Of a DNA stretch of 64,000 nucleotides, positions 47,395 through 58,692 are shown piece after piece. Made by a program: the position numbers and the translations under genes. Every line of letters begins with the position of its first letter. The first letter of the stretch is position 1. Source of the stretch: Hypholoma sublateritium FD-334 SS-4 (Eukaryota > Basidiomycota > Agaricomycetes > Agaricales > Strophariaceae); NCBI GenBank assembly GCA_000827495.1, contig KN817544.1:124001-188000 (forward strand), given 5' to 3'. The notes under the pieces are model-generated. The model was not told the origin of the DNA, searched no databases, and was given only the letters and a program-made list of their open reading frames with translations.

Positions 47395-47743
47395 CCGGAG
47401 AGCGGCGCTTGCATTGATAACGGTTCTTTGTTTTTTGTGCCTTCATTTTTTTGCTGTCTGCTTTTCAATTTGAAGATTTAATAAGCACTTTGGACTTTTT
47501 CGCGCTCTGGGATCTTTTATAAACTGGAAAAGTGTGTGTTGTCTCGAATAGATGACCGGCCAAGATGGTAATCAGGTTTCCTAAATAGGCATACCCTCCT
47601 GAAGGAAGTCGCGCTTTTGGCTCAGACGCTGGGCCGTCGACAATTATGCAATGACCTTAGTTTGCGCCAATATTCCCACTTTATAATTGTAGCCCAAGGG
47701 CCTTTGAAGCCACGCCGCCGAATCCAGAGTTTATAAATACCAA

Positions 47744-48241
47744 CTACGTACTTTTTGTGAGATCAAAGCTACAACTTTCTCTCCCATGCGATTTTACATA
47801 AAGTCTGCCATTATAAATTGGCATGGAGAAATCATCGATGTTGATTGTAGACACACAATCTGACGCCGTTTCTGAAATGGTCAGCCAAGTATTTTGATAC
47901 TCTTTCGACGTTGAAAAACAGCCATTCTGCGGGTGAAGCTCAATCATTAGGTCGGAGGATGATTTATTCGCAAGAGCCAAGTTGTCCGATAGTGCTTCTG
48001 AAGACCTCTGACCGAGACCTAAAACCCCCGTGAACGTTTCTATACTCCCGTCACTTCCGTTTCTCGAAGGAGGGGATGCGCAGGTGACGATTAGACCCAT
48101 CGAACTGAACCTGGCGGAGAGACTGCAGAACGCTCTTGAAGCATTGCCCCAGTCAATGGGTGGGGTTAAGCAAAGCATAGGACCCGAGGAATGATGAGGA
48201 CGATCTCGAGAGTCGTGCTCGCATAAGGCTCCAAGCTCCAC
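47744..48241 (-). CDS. Orphan open reading frame, 165 codons
   Basis: A single uninterrupted frame beginning MELGALCEHDSRDRPHHSSG and ending ESCSFDLTKST. It is S-, D- and N-rich in its centre with no transmembrane segment or known motif. It is longer than random frames nearby, but no splice partner, homologous motif or codon signal supports it, so it may be chance or part of a decayed gene. Confidence 0.25.
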   Translation of the reverse strand: MELGALCEHDSRDRPHHSSGPMLCLTPPIDWGNASRAFCSLSARFSSMGLIVTCASPPSRNGSDGSIETFTGVLGLGQRSSEALSDNLALANKSSSDLMIELHPQNGCFSTSKEYQNTWLTISETASDCVSTINIDDFSMPIYNGRLYVKSHGRESCSFDLTKST

Positions 48242-50031
48242 GACGCGTCTGTAATTGACCGCGTTCCGGCAAGTCCTAATGGAATTTCATCGATCTATAT
48301 GGATTTTTTTTGTAGTTCGGGGAGAGCCGTATCCGTCTATACAGTTAGCTAGTCCCTATCGTGCTGAGTCTATACAGTGCTTGGTCATAGTATCTGTAAG
48401 AGTACAAGCCTTGTGAGTACCTCCATTCGTCTGTTTAGCTTTATAAAGGCATGCTGATCCGATGGCTTTTATTAAAAGTACGAGAATAAATAAATGAGAT
48501 TAATTTCAAGAATCTATAACATCGCTTCCAGATTTTCTCTAGATGCCTGACGCGGTCACTCTGCCTGCGCCCTGAACTGGGTATTTAGAGGTTTCTGAGT
48601 GTTTGTGCGGACTCGAAGTTTGCCGGCGAGGCGTGTGAAATTCGGATGGCCACCAAAATTTCCGCCACCGCCGCTGTTCTGCGTCGACAGCTGGCTTTTG
48701 TGTCCTCATACTTACTCTCCTGTCCCCTTCCATTTTGGCGCAGCCCCATGAGAACATGAAGTGTACTCCGATACGAGCCAAAAAAACTGATACTCCGCCG
48801 CCTGAACAGGCTGTGCAGCTCAGGCCCTCAACCTTGCAATATCAACTCCAGGCTGGGTCAACCAAGGGTTAACTCGACACCAACGCAGTACATGATGTTC
48901 TGTTCCGCCGCATCAACCATTCCAGCCCTCCTCTCAGGCTCTAGAGTCTACTTATTACGACGCTGCTCAATCTTTCAATCAAGCCGCGTCACTACAATTG
49001 GATATCTGGGTCCGCAGTGCTACCGCCACGAGGTCCGGGGTATCGCTTTCCATATTGGCGACTGCACTGGGCTTCTCTGCCTTTCTCTGCTCATGCGGCT
49101 GGCGTGCGGGGCCGAAACATCAAATCTTTTGTGCGTGACGAAAACGGCCGTCCCCTTCAACTGGCCTAAGCAGGGATAGCTTCCTTATTCCGCCGTTCAT
49201 GTTCGCGGGAACAAGATACCGGGGCGTTACTTTCCCCATCTTCTTGATGTCATTGTCATGCCACATTTTTCCCTATACTTGTAACTCACCAATCGAACTG
49301 GCATCTCTGACCAGGGCCTTAGACGGCTTTGATGACTCGGACGTGTGCCAACAATGACCTTATCTACGCGACATACAAAATGTTCGCGCCATTGCAGACA
49401 TACCTGACGTGGGACGCCTCCTCTTGTCGGTCCAGTGCTTGCTCCGCCGGACTTCCTGATTGCCATCTTGGTTGTTACCTTCTTTTTCCTCCCCACTTGA
49501 GTGGACCCATGACAATTCGTGAATCTCAAAGATTACTGGTGCCCTGTCCTGCAATGGAGCGTATTCTGTCATAGTTCTTGGAAACGATGACGCATCTGTT
49601 CTTTGGTTATGAAGCAACGAAATGCCCACAGTAAAGGTTAACTAATTTTGGGACATTCCTCTTATCTCTTCGTATTTTTGGACCTTCCATTTTCTAAAAC
49701 TACCGTATTTGTAGGTCAGGGCTCGACCGAAGGATGCCAGACACGCACGTTTGGCTACGTCTTGCCTCTTGCAATGATAGTACTTACTGAGTGGGGCTAT
49801 GCAAACTACGACGCGGCGAACTGGTGACAGGAGTGTCGTTTTGGAAATCTCGCATTATTGTTCCGTATCATACGAGCACATGCTCTCCGCTTGCTGGGCT
49901 AGCACAGGCATAGGGGGCACAAGGGAGTAAACAGCATCACCTTTCAACTGATCTAAATTTATACCAAATAGGTCCACTGCTACGATGACGTCTTTATCTG
50001 GTGCTGGAAAAGCCCCCCTTCCAGAAAATCG
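48242..50031. other. Gene-poor stretch, 1.8 kb
   Basis: No gene can be supported. Short frames exist on both strands (for example 48892-49179 + and 49227-49529 -) without motifs or convincing splice links. This may be a decayed gene, but the sequence does not show which one. Confidence 0.4.
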
Positions 50032-50038
50032 TATATAA
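50032..50038 (+). promoter_or_regulatory. TATA box of the aspartic protease gene
   Basis: TATATAA lies at 50032-50038 and overlaps the first ATG of the protease frame (50038). A TATA box normally sits about 30 bp or more upstream of transcription start, so that first ATG is unlikely to be in the mRNA and the next in-frame ATG at 50104 is the better start. Confidence 0.45.
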
Positions 50039-50103
50039 TGTCAGAAACCTCGCCTAGCACACTCTCATCAAACTACCATCTTCTGCCCACCTCCTACCTA
50101 ATA

Positions 50104-52002
50104 ATGTCCCACCACGTCGTTGTCAAGAGTCTTCCATTTGATATTCACTTCAAGAACGGGGCGAAGAATCTCCTTGCCCATGACAAGGCCCGCGCGGCGA
50201 AGTTCATCCAAGGCTTGCACCCTCACGGGCCAAAGGCATCCAAAGAAGCTCACAGTCGTCACCACCACCACCACCACCACCATGGTCATGGTCATGGCGG
50301 TGAGAAAGGATCGGCGAGTACGCCCAGCGAGTCTGCACCGGCACCTGCCCCAGTCCCTCCTGCTGGTGATCCGCAGGCAGCCTCTGAGTCTATAGACGTG
50401 ACTGATGCTGGTCCGTCCTTTCTATCCTCTAAAGCGAAATATTCAAACGATTCGGCGTTTAGGTGTCACCTACACCCTGTCTGTGGGCGTTGGTAGCCCT
50501 GCTTCCGATTTCACCCTGTTGATTGACACAGGTTAGACATGTTCCTTGATTATCCCCCGAGCGATATTGATATATCCGTGTTTTATAGGAAGCTCCAATA
50601 CGCAAGTCTCGCCAATACGATGTTGTATTTCCTGCTCACGCTCATCTCTCTCTTTATAGTTGGGTCGGAGCTGACAAGAAATACGTCGCGACGTCTACAA
50701 GCCACAGCACTCGCAAACAAGTTGTACGTTACCCAGCATCCCCATTCTCATTACCCTGCTGAAGATGATTGTCAATTAGAACGTCACCTACGGATCTGGC
50801 TCCTTTTCTGGAACTGAGTGTATGCTCTAAATGTCATTAATAGGACATCCGAACTAATGATACATTTTAGTCACCGATGAAGTTACTTTGGCCTCAGGCC
50901 TTGTAATTCAAAACCAGTCCATCGGCGTAGCATCTAAGGCAACCGGATTTGAGGGTGTCGATGGTATCCTTGGGTAAGTGTTCCATCGAGTGAAGTGAAT
51001 CCAAGCCTAAGTGATACCGATCACTTTTTAGAATCGGTCCTGTTGACCTCACCACAGGTGTGCCCTTTTGCCCTTGTTATTCTCATAAAATATATATTAA
51101 TAACAATTTCAGGCACTGTATCCGGTACCACGACCGTCCCCACTGTCACGGATAACTTGTTCGCCCAGAAGACTATTCCTACGGAGTCGATTGCCATTTC
51201 TTTCAATCCTACCACTGAATCCGGCCAAGTGAACGGCGAAATGACATTCGGTTCTACCGATGCTTCCAAGTATGTAAAATTATCTTGGGCAATATGGTGT
51301 ATTGAATGCCTCTGCAATTGCCTAGGTTTACTGGAGCTATCACTTTCACTCCTATTACTAAGACCTCCCCAGCGAGTGAATATTGGGGAATTGACCAGAC
51401 TATTACCTATGGCTCATCAGGTTCCGCACTCCTAACGTCTTCCGGCATCGTTGACACAGGAACTACCCTACTCCTCATTGCAACTGATGCTTTCAAAGCT
51501 TACGAAAAGGCTACCGGAGCGACTTTGGATCAGTTAGTCGTACTGATTGTCACAGTAACTCAACATTCTAATGCATGCCTTCCTCTAGGACTACCGGTCT
51601 TTTGACTGTTACCGAAGAGCAATTCTCGAACTTGGAGAGCCTTTTCTTCAAGATTGGTTCCGTAAGTGGGATTTCTTTATAAACCGCATATTCAATCCTG
51701 ATTTATTCACCAGACCACCTTCGAGTTCACCGCCAACGCTCAAATCTGGCCTCGGGCGCTCAATTCTACCCTGGGCGGGGAAGCTGGCAAGATTTATTTG
51801 ATTGTATCTGACTTGGGAAATAACAGTGGTTCTGGCCTTGATTTTATCAGTATGTCATTTCCCCCTTGTATCTCATAGCATACAGCTAAATCTCTGAATA
51901 GATGGTTTCGGATGGCTGCAACGCTTCTACAGTGTATTCGATACGACTGACAGCCGTGTCGGCATTGCGACTACTCCTTTCACCGATGCGACCACCAATT
52001 GA
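50104..52002 (+). CDS. Pepsin-like aspartic protease (A1, polyporopepsin type) with poly-His propeptide
   Basis: Propeptide-like start MSHHVVVKSLPFDIHFKNGA and KNLLAHDKARAAKFIQGLH, then a run of eight histidines followed by GHGHGG (50260-50301) and a P/S/A linker. The mature enzyme begins VTYTLSVGVGSPASDFTLLI with the first catalytic DTGSSNT, then WVGADKKYVATSTS, NVTYGSGSFSGT (flap tyrosine), FTDEVTLASGLVIQNQSIGV, FEGVDGILGIGPVDLTTG, YWGIDQTITYGSS and the second catalytic GIVDTGTTLLL. It ends DTTDSRVGIATTPFTDATTN. The bilobed fold is complete. DTG|SSNT is split by introns into a 13-nt exon (50589-50601) followed by a GC-AG intron (50602-50659). No hydrophobic signal peptide is visible at either ATG, which is unusual for this family; a missed 5' exon is possible. 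Confidence 0.88.
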
Positions 52003-52180
52003 AGCCTAGGGCCGAGAATCTTAGACACTTTCCTGTAAACGACAACGGGCATCGGATCATGGACTTGACTGTGTAATTGTAATGATCTGTAATGATTTTT
52101 TTTTGTGTTCCTTAGAAAGTCCAGGGTGCTGGGTAATGGTGTTGACCGGACAGACAGAGTAAAGAGTAGAGCTAAGAAAA

Positions 52181-53756
52181 CTACTTCGACCGTCTTGATT
52201 TGCCCAGTCTTTTAGTGCGCCCGCGCCCCCCTCCGGCACCTCCTCTCGACGATCCGGCACTGCCACCTCGGCCTCCTCCTCGTCCTCCTCGTCCCCCGCC
52301 TCCACCTCGTCCGCCCCTTCCTCCACCGCGAGCACCTCCACGCCCCCTTCCTCTGCCAGCTCCAGGTCCGAAGTCGTCAGTGGATTCCCTGGTATTAGAC
52401 TTCGAATGCCGTGTTGCACCACCGAAGCCGTATTTCTTGTCCCGAGCGTCGCGGGGAATGCCTCTGCCGCTCGATGCGCGTCCCCGCTTAGCAGGACGAT
52501 CTGATATAGCGTCTTCGACCTGAATATCAAAGTCATCTCCGCCACCGGTGGCTTGGGGGTTATCCAGGACATCCTTTCTCTCTGAAGGAAAACCGTTAAA
52601 TTCCCTACCACGGAAAAGTTCTGTAGATACGTACTGCGCTTGAGACCCTTTAGTCTCTCCTCCATCTCCTTCTTCGACTTTTCGCGCTCCTTAATTTTCT
52701 CGACCTGGACCTGCTTGCCGAACTTCTTGCCTTCCCTTTCTTTCCGCTTGTTCTCGCTCTTCTTGATGCCTGCAGTCTCGTCGAGCAGCCGGATGCGGAT
52801 GCGTTCCATATGTGAGTCGCTTTTGATCATCTCAGCGAAGTAGTCTGAGGGGCGGGTGAAGGGGAAGTTGAGCTTGGCTGCTTTGGTGCGCGCTTCGTTG
52901 GCACCGTGCAGAGCTTGTTTGTAGCTACACACAAATGCGTCAGCTCTCTGAGAAATAAACCCGAGAGATTTTAAAACTAGCGTACAATGCGAGTTCACGG
53001 TTGAGGTCGTCGTCCACATCCACATCTATCGTTTGAGGATATGACAGGACCAGTGTTTCTGTCCATGGCAGTGAAGGATCCAACTTAATGGATTCGCGAA
53101 TTTGATCAAGAGCAATCTAACGATGAGACTGTTAATATTGAAAAACGAAGGGGAGGTATTTTCGAGCGCACTTTGTCGTCAATCACGACTTTTTGGCGGG
53201 GAACGAAATCTTCCTCCACGAAATCTGCCTCATCGAGTGGAATAGCATCGTCCTCCCCATCCCCATCGTCCATTCTCTCATCCTCCTCCTCGTCGCTGTG
53301 TTCGACCTCATCCCCGCTGTGCGCTTCAACCTCCTCGTCCGAGCCGGCGTCCTCTCCGTCTTCTGAGCTCGCACCCTCTCCATCGTCTGAGCTCTCATCA
53401 TCTTCGTCGTCCTCTCCCGCAAGCGCATCAAGCTGCGCCTGACCCATCTCATCCAAGCCGTCGTCACCGAGCAGTTTCATTAGCCGCGCCATCCCCTCCT
53501 CGTCTACGCCCTCGTCTTCTGAGTCTTCATCTTCGTCGCCGTCCGAATCTCCAAGCACGTCAGCGTCCTCGTCATCCTCCCACTCGTCTTCGTCTTCGTC
53601 GTCCTTCGACACGGGTGCCGGCAGGGGCGGCCCCGCCTTCGCCTTGCGCGCGGCTTTTTTGGGCGTCGGTGCCGCCTTCGCGCTTGCGCTCACGCTCGTT
53701 TTCAAGCCAGCCTTGGGCGCCTTCTTCACTTTGAGGGCGACTGACGACCTAGCCAT
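52181..53756 (-). CDS. EBP2: rRNA-processing protein Ebp2 with RGG tail
   Basis: Nucleolar factor for 27S pre-rRNA processing and 60S assembly. The start MARSSVALKVKKAPKAGLKT opens a basic N-terminus, followed by about 130 residues almost wholly of D, E, S and G. The conserved Ebp2 core follows: DFVPRQKVVIDDK, IALDQIRESIKLDPSLPWTE, TLVLSYPQTIDVDVDDDLNR, FYKQALHGANEARTKAAKLN, FPFTRPSDYFAEMIKSDSHM, ERIRIRLLDETAGIKKSENK and RKEREGKKFGKQVQVEKIKE. The tail is a dense RGG/GRGG box from about 52200 to 52340 ending GRTKRLGKSRRSK. Convergent with the protease gene, stops 178 bp apart. The start at 53756 is chosen because upstream residues in the frame are unlike the family. Confidence 0.9.
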
Positions 53757-54314
53757 GCCGGTCGGGGTTTGGGGGGTTGTGGGGGAGGGAAGGGGGTCGG
53801 AGGAGGTGTTCTGTACCGCGCCCTTGGCGCTGCACAAACGCCCAAAAAATTCGGAGGCTTCCAGGACAAGCAAGCGCAAATATTTGTCCTCTCGGCCCGG
53901 ATCCCCATATCGCGCACGCGATGCACAGGATATTGCAACTTGCAAGTCAAATAATCTATGCCTTATGAAGAACAATCGCTTCCAGGTGTAATGAAGCTAC
54001 TATTCTTTCATAACTCGTCGAATGGGCCCGGGGGTTGAAGCGCTAAGGGATGTTCAACGCTCAGCGTTTAGCTGACCACTAGTTTATGAAAGTATAATGG
54101 AGTACAGTATGGACCAGTGGCATAAGTACAAGTGGCAAACTGTTGGAATGTGGCAACTAGGAGATTCTAGGTCGTTACTGTTATGTACAGAAGGATTGGA
54201 AGCGCTGAAGCGGTGTACAGTTATAATACAGAGAAATAGGAATCACAACATAGTGTAATCATCTACTGATATGTGGGAGATGGTCTGTGTGAGTGTTCAT
54301 AGAAGGTAGCGAAA
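53757..54314. other. Intergenic, EBP2 upstream region
   Basis: A 558-bp spacer between the Ebp2 start and the stop of the next minus-strand gene. Nothing recognisable beyond a G-rich tract at 53765-53795 just upstream of the Ebp2 ATG. Confidence 0.4.
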
Positions 54315-55366
54315 TCAGAGGCGCTTGACAGTGAGAACTGCAACCCGGCCATCCTGTTCGATGCCGTGGTTGACGCCTGTTGTCGGGCATGTTAATTGTC
54401 ACAATAGTCGCCAAATACCTGTAAAGACCGACCTTTCCTTCCTGGCAAAAGCAGACCCTCGCGCCACTCAAGATCTGCTTTCCACCAGATCCCTTTCCAG
54501 TTTTTGCCCTCAATAGCGCGCTCAACGAACCAATCGCGGCCTATGTTGTAGCCGTCGGGCGCAATAACATGATTCTTGCTCGAATCACGCTCCTTGGATG
54601 CTCTGCAACGTATAAGCTCAACGGGATAGGAGAGCGAGAATGCAACGCACCCAATGAACCATGCACCGCTATTTGCCAACGTTCCGTTCTGTTTCCATGC
54701 CCGGAAATGATGTCCGCCTGCAAGCCATCAGATCAGCACGCGTCCGGATAAGGGCATCGAGGATCACTGTGGCACACCTGCGAGGCTCTCCCAGCATGTC
54801 CCCCAGACGGGGAAGTAGTACTGCCTCACGAGGAACAGCTCGGTCATCCGCCCGTTACCGTCTCCCAAGTTGGCATCGTGCAGATGGCCCATGTGCATAC
54901 CCAGACATTCTTCGGAGTAACCCAGCGATCTAGCATTGCGATTGGTAATTAACAAAGCGCCCATGCTATCATCAATAATGAAGCAGCGTACTTTGCGTAG
55001 ACATGGAAGCCCTCGTCGGTGAGGATGTACGGGTCAGATGCACCGGAAATGATGACGTTCAGCGGCTCGCCGTACTTCTTCGTCGTGTACTGCACGTTCC
55101 GGCAGGGTCGGTGAGTTGCTCCCTACCCGGTGCAGGCCACTCACATCGAGCAAGCGTCCACCGTTCGGGCGTGGGTCAAACCACCCAATGGTCTCCTCCT
55201 CCGCTGACCGTGTTGGTGCCGCAGCCGCAGCACGGTGGCTGTCAGCTCCGCTGCCTGGAAGGAGATGCGACAGGAAGCCTGGCACTGTCAGCCCGAGCTG
55301 GAAGTATTCGATTGGGAAGGCTCCTGCGGTGGTGGCACAAAGCCAGAAGAGAAGGAGACGAGCCAT
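54315..55366 (-). CDS. Secreted protein of an unnamed basidiomycete family
   Basis: The start at 55366 gives signal peptide MARLLLFWLCATTAGA. The mature part reads YFQLGLTVPGFLSHLLPGSG, TIGWFDPRPNGGRLLD, KKYGEPLNVIISGASDPYIL, TDEGFHVYAKSLGYSEECLG, MHMGHLHDANLGDGNGRMTE, LFLVRQYYFPVWGTCWESLA, GHHFRAWKQNGT, NSGAWFIGASKERDSSKNHV, IAPDGYNIGRDWFVERAIEG, ADLEWREGLLLPGRKG and VNHGIEQDGRVAVLTVKRL. The stop is at 54315-54317. I recall similar secreted proteins in many Agaricomycetes but know no assigned function or fold. Conserved Cys, His and Asp residues in ECLGMHMGHLHDANLGDG could bind metal, which is speculation. Four or five short introns. Confidence 0.75.
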
Positions 55367-55883
55367 TGCTTGATCCAGGAGGGTGATGTGAATGCGGGCG
55401 GATGTGAAGGTGGTTGTTGTGGAAGAGGCGCGGTGGGGCCCGGGAGTCTCTTAGCGTATCGGTTTGGTGTCATTGCAAGCGGAAAACGTGCTTGGAAAAT
55501 GCCGCATCAGGATACGTGCGCTGGTCGTCTGAAATGCAGCCATTTGGGGTTACAATTGGGGTTTCATTGGGATACACAATTAGTTCATGTACCTTATGTA
55601 GACTATGTACCCGCCCTAGGTCTTTGTATATGTTCAGCTTACTATCCGATCCACTGCATTTGATAGTGATGGCAAGGCCGCCATCAGTAAAATATGGACA
55701 AAACGGTAACGGCCAATAATGTCTTATAAAGCATCCGTAATCCGTATAATGAGCCATCATCCTAATAGCTTGCGAATAATATTACAACAAAGAATATAAG
55801 GACATTATAGCGCCACCTGTCTTTGGTAATTGCAGTAATCTTGGCATGATCTTATTGAGTGATGATGCTTTTCAGGGAGCTCT
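55367..55883. other. Intergenic
   Basis: The region upstream of the secreted-protein gene and before the tandem array. AT content rises steadily from about 55500. No gene seen. Confidence 0.4.
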
Positions 55884-56790
55884 GGCGCCTAATTATAAGT
55901 ACTATGTAAGTGCTGGGCGCTCTTCTAGCTACAGCCACTCAAGACCATCCCGGCTGGCCTCCTACCATTCACCTAAAACTATCTCAATTAATTGATCTAT
56001 ATGGGAAATTGTGGCGCTTAATTTTGAAATGCTGCATGCTATTCTGAGCATAGTCTCTCGAGGTCAGGTCTGTCCCATGCTTATGATTTACCTAACACCA
56101 TCTCAGCTGATCATCGCTAGATGGAATTGATGTACTCAATTGTAAGTGCTATAAGTTATTCTGAACATAGCCATCAGAGACCCGGTCTGATGGGGGCTTA
56201 TAATTTGTTAGATGAATATCGAGGATTTTGTCATATAAAAGAACTTCGGCGCCTAGTCAAAAGCGCTGACTCAGTGCCTTTCAACGATAGCCGCTCAAGG
56301 CCAGGGCGGCTGGGCGGCTACTATTTACCTGGTACTATCTCAGCTAATTTCCAGATGCGAGAAATTATGGCACTGGATTTCAAGTAAGTACTGCACACTA
56401 TTCTGGGCTTCGTCACTCAAGGACAGGTCTGCCCCGCTGTTGTCACTTACCTGATGGATTCTCGCCTAGTAGGCTCATTGGGAAAATCATGACACCTAAT
56501 CAAAAGTACTACAAGCTACTCTAGCCTCAGTAATCTGAAGTTAGATCTGACGGCCACTTATGATTTGTCAAAGGGAAGTTCAGGGCATTGTCGTGTGAAA
56601 GAATTTGGGCGCTTATTCACAAGCTTTGTGCACCCTTCTGAGCTATACCCGCTCAAGGTCTGAGCTGCTGGGAACTTACTATTCAACTGGCAATGTCTAG
56701 GCTAATTTCCTATGGGATAAAATTCTGGCACCCAACAGTAAGTGCTGTATGATATTCTGAATATGACAATTCCTGTAACTAATTGCAAAA
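55884..56790 (+). repeat. Degenerate satellite-like array: eight ~120-bp monomers in a three-monomer higher-order repeat
   Basis: A recurring anchor, (G)GC(G/A)CCTAAT..AAGTACT, has its AAT-like position at 55891, 56020, 56138, 56255, 56376, 56498, 56615 and 56734, a period of 117-129 bp. Each monomer then carries TATTCT.A(G)C, CACTCAAG(G)-like, (G)GTCTG, CTTA..ATTTAC and a CTCAGCTAATT..ATGGGA-like block. Monomers 1, 4 and 7 resemble each other most, as do 2, 5 and 8, and 3 and 6 (both with AAAGAA(C/T)TT before the next anchor). This gives a higher-order period of about 356-364 bp, present about 2.7 times. No coding sense; the frame at 56121-56387 lies wholly inside the repeat. Confidence 0.75.
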
Positions 56791-57041
56791 ATGATAAATA
56801 TGCTATTTTCCTTCGCCTGTCTTCACTTCGCGCTCTCTGACATCACCGCTTTATTATCACAGGCATGATGAAATACCCAATCATTTGTGCTTCAAGCAAA
56901 CTGATGCTGAAGTGGACTTGTCATGATTTAATTATCATACGTCATTAAACAGAGATACAAAACAATATTATGGGCGCATTATATGAATACTAGGATATAA
57001 CTTCAAAGGTATGAAATAGAGTAAACTACAAGATGTCCCTA

Positions 57042-58692
57042 CTAGACTGGTGTACCCTGTTGACGAGCTGCCCTTTGTTCAGAAAGCTTGTTTCGAGACT
57101 TGAGAGTATTGGCAGAAGTGCTTTTGTGGTGAGGAAAGATTTGTCTATTGAAACAGTAAATCTGGGAATTTCTATCAAATCCATAAATAATAACATACCT
57201 ACTCCACCACTTGAGCAAATTATCTGAGTGCTTTTTTGACGCTGGGTCAGATGGCGCCTCGAAGAAATCAATAATCAAAGAATATAGAGCGCGATAGCTG
57301 AAATGGTTATAGACCTCCATCCAATGGTCGGCGTCAGTCAGATTGAAGGCTAACTATACAAGTTACAACCCAGTGATGAGAATATGAAATATTTTGGGAA
57401 GAGTATCAAGGGATGGACATACCATAACAGCAGCGTAGGCAATTGAGCGAGGCGAAACTTGGCCTTCCATGCCAATAATGGTTGAAACATTAGACTTGGT
57501 TACCGTCTTTTGGGAATCCGAAGCGACGCGCCGCTTCTTTCTGGCCGAACCATTTTCATCTGCCTCAACGAAGAACTCGGAAGATGAGGGTGATGTGAAA
57601 ATACTGGCAAAAGTCTGAGCAGGTGTATTAGAATTAGTAGGAAAGTAGCTTTGGAGTTAGGGAATGTGGACAAACTTTGACTAGCAAGCAGCTCCGGAGG
57701 AATCCCTTCTCGATGTTATTGGGATCAGCTCTTCCATGGGGATAAAAACACCGAAGAAAATAATCTTCAGATATATCGATAGTACCAGCACGAATTCCGC
57801 TACGAACCCTATGAACAAAGTATTAGCTGTGTAAGGTGGAGTTCACTGGATCCAAGCTTAGTACTTACTCCTCGTCATTCCAATCGTATTCAATGGGACA
57901 AAGCAATCTGGCTGTTATATTGTTTTGTCTTCCGCGATCTCCTCGGGACTTTACTTGAAAAGGAGGGTTAGGAGTGTGCTCCATATTTAGCCAAGATGCA
58001 AGTTCTTCTTTGATCCTGCGAACGTCGTCACTGCGCGCATCGTTTGCGCCTTTTTGCAACTAAGAAAAACAAATATCAGGATAAGGGGGCACAGACAAAA
58101 ATGAACAAGCCACCAGCGTCAGATATGCGTTGACATCAGCAGAGGGATCCTCAATTACCTTCACCAGTGAGGGGACTACCTGTATGAGAAGTTTAAACGA
58201 AGCAAATTGATTTTCAGACCTGGGACTTTGAGTAAAACTATGCGCAAGAAAATAGATTCACATACTCTTGTTTTTTTTCCAGCGCCTCTTGGGCTTGTGG
58301 TTCCCCGTCTCCAGCCTCCTCATTCGTGTCTTCGTTTTCTTGACTGTTGTAGTCATCAGCTGCCTGGACAAGGTCGTCAAGGGAGTCATATAAAGACGCC
58401 AGGCGTCGAATGCAGCGCCCCAGCGTAATAGTAGTCCTACCAATAAATTAGATAAGAAGAAGGAAAAGGAAAAGTCAACGTACGGCGGCTTTTTGGCTTT
58501 ACTTGATAAGAGCTCTTGGACTTCCTCTTGGGATGCAGCCAGACGACGTTTGAGGCGAGCAACCTCGGCTTCGGTGTTCAATTGAGTGGGAGGGGATTGC
58601 AAGGGTTCGGACGGCATTGCAGGGATTGGTTTTGAGCTAAATAGGGGGGGGGGGCTTTTTGTAGAAGACTGCGCTTGGACTACTTCTAGCAT
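57042..58692 (-). CDS. DUF6698 protein
   Basis: DUF6698 is a gene-rich family of unknown function that I know from Agaricomycetes. The start MLEVVQAQSSTKSPPPLFSS leads to a coiled stretch AEVARLKRRLAASQEEVQEL. Family blocks follow: TITLGRCIRRLASLYDSLDD, PSLVKVIEDPSADVNAYLTL, LQKGANDARSDDVRRIKEEL, ASWLN, ARLLCPIEYDWNDEEVRSGI, IEKGFLRSCLLVKTFASIFT, GMEGQVSPRSIAYAAVMLAF and FFEAPSDPASKK, then LLKWWSR joined by splicing to QIFPHHKSTSA. The stop is at 57042-57044. A basic motif SARKKRRVASDS could be a nuclear localisation signal. All expected blocks are in order, so the copy looks intact. Members of this family are often dispersed near repeats, which fits the neighbouring array and mosaic. Confidence 0.85.

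Noticed and set aside
52200..52523. Proline-rich plus-strand frame
   Set aside because: It is the mirror of the RGG box of Ebp2.
56121..56387. 88-codon plus-strand frame
   Set aside because: Lies wholly inside the 120-bp monomer array and is not kept between monomers.
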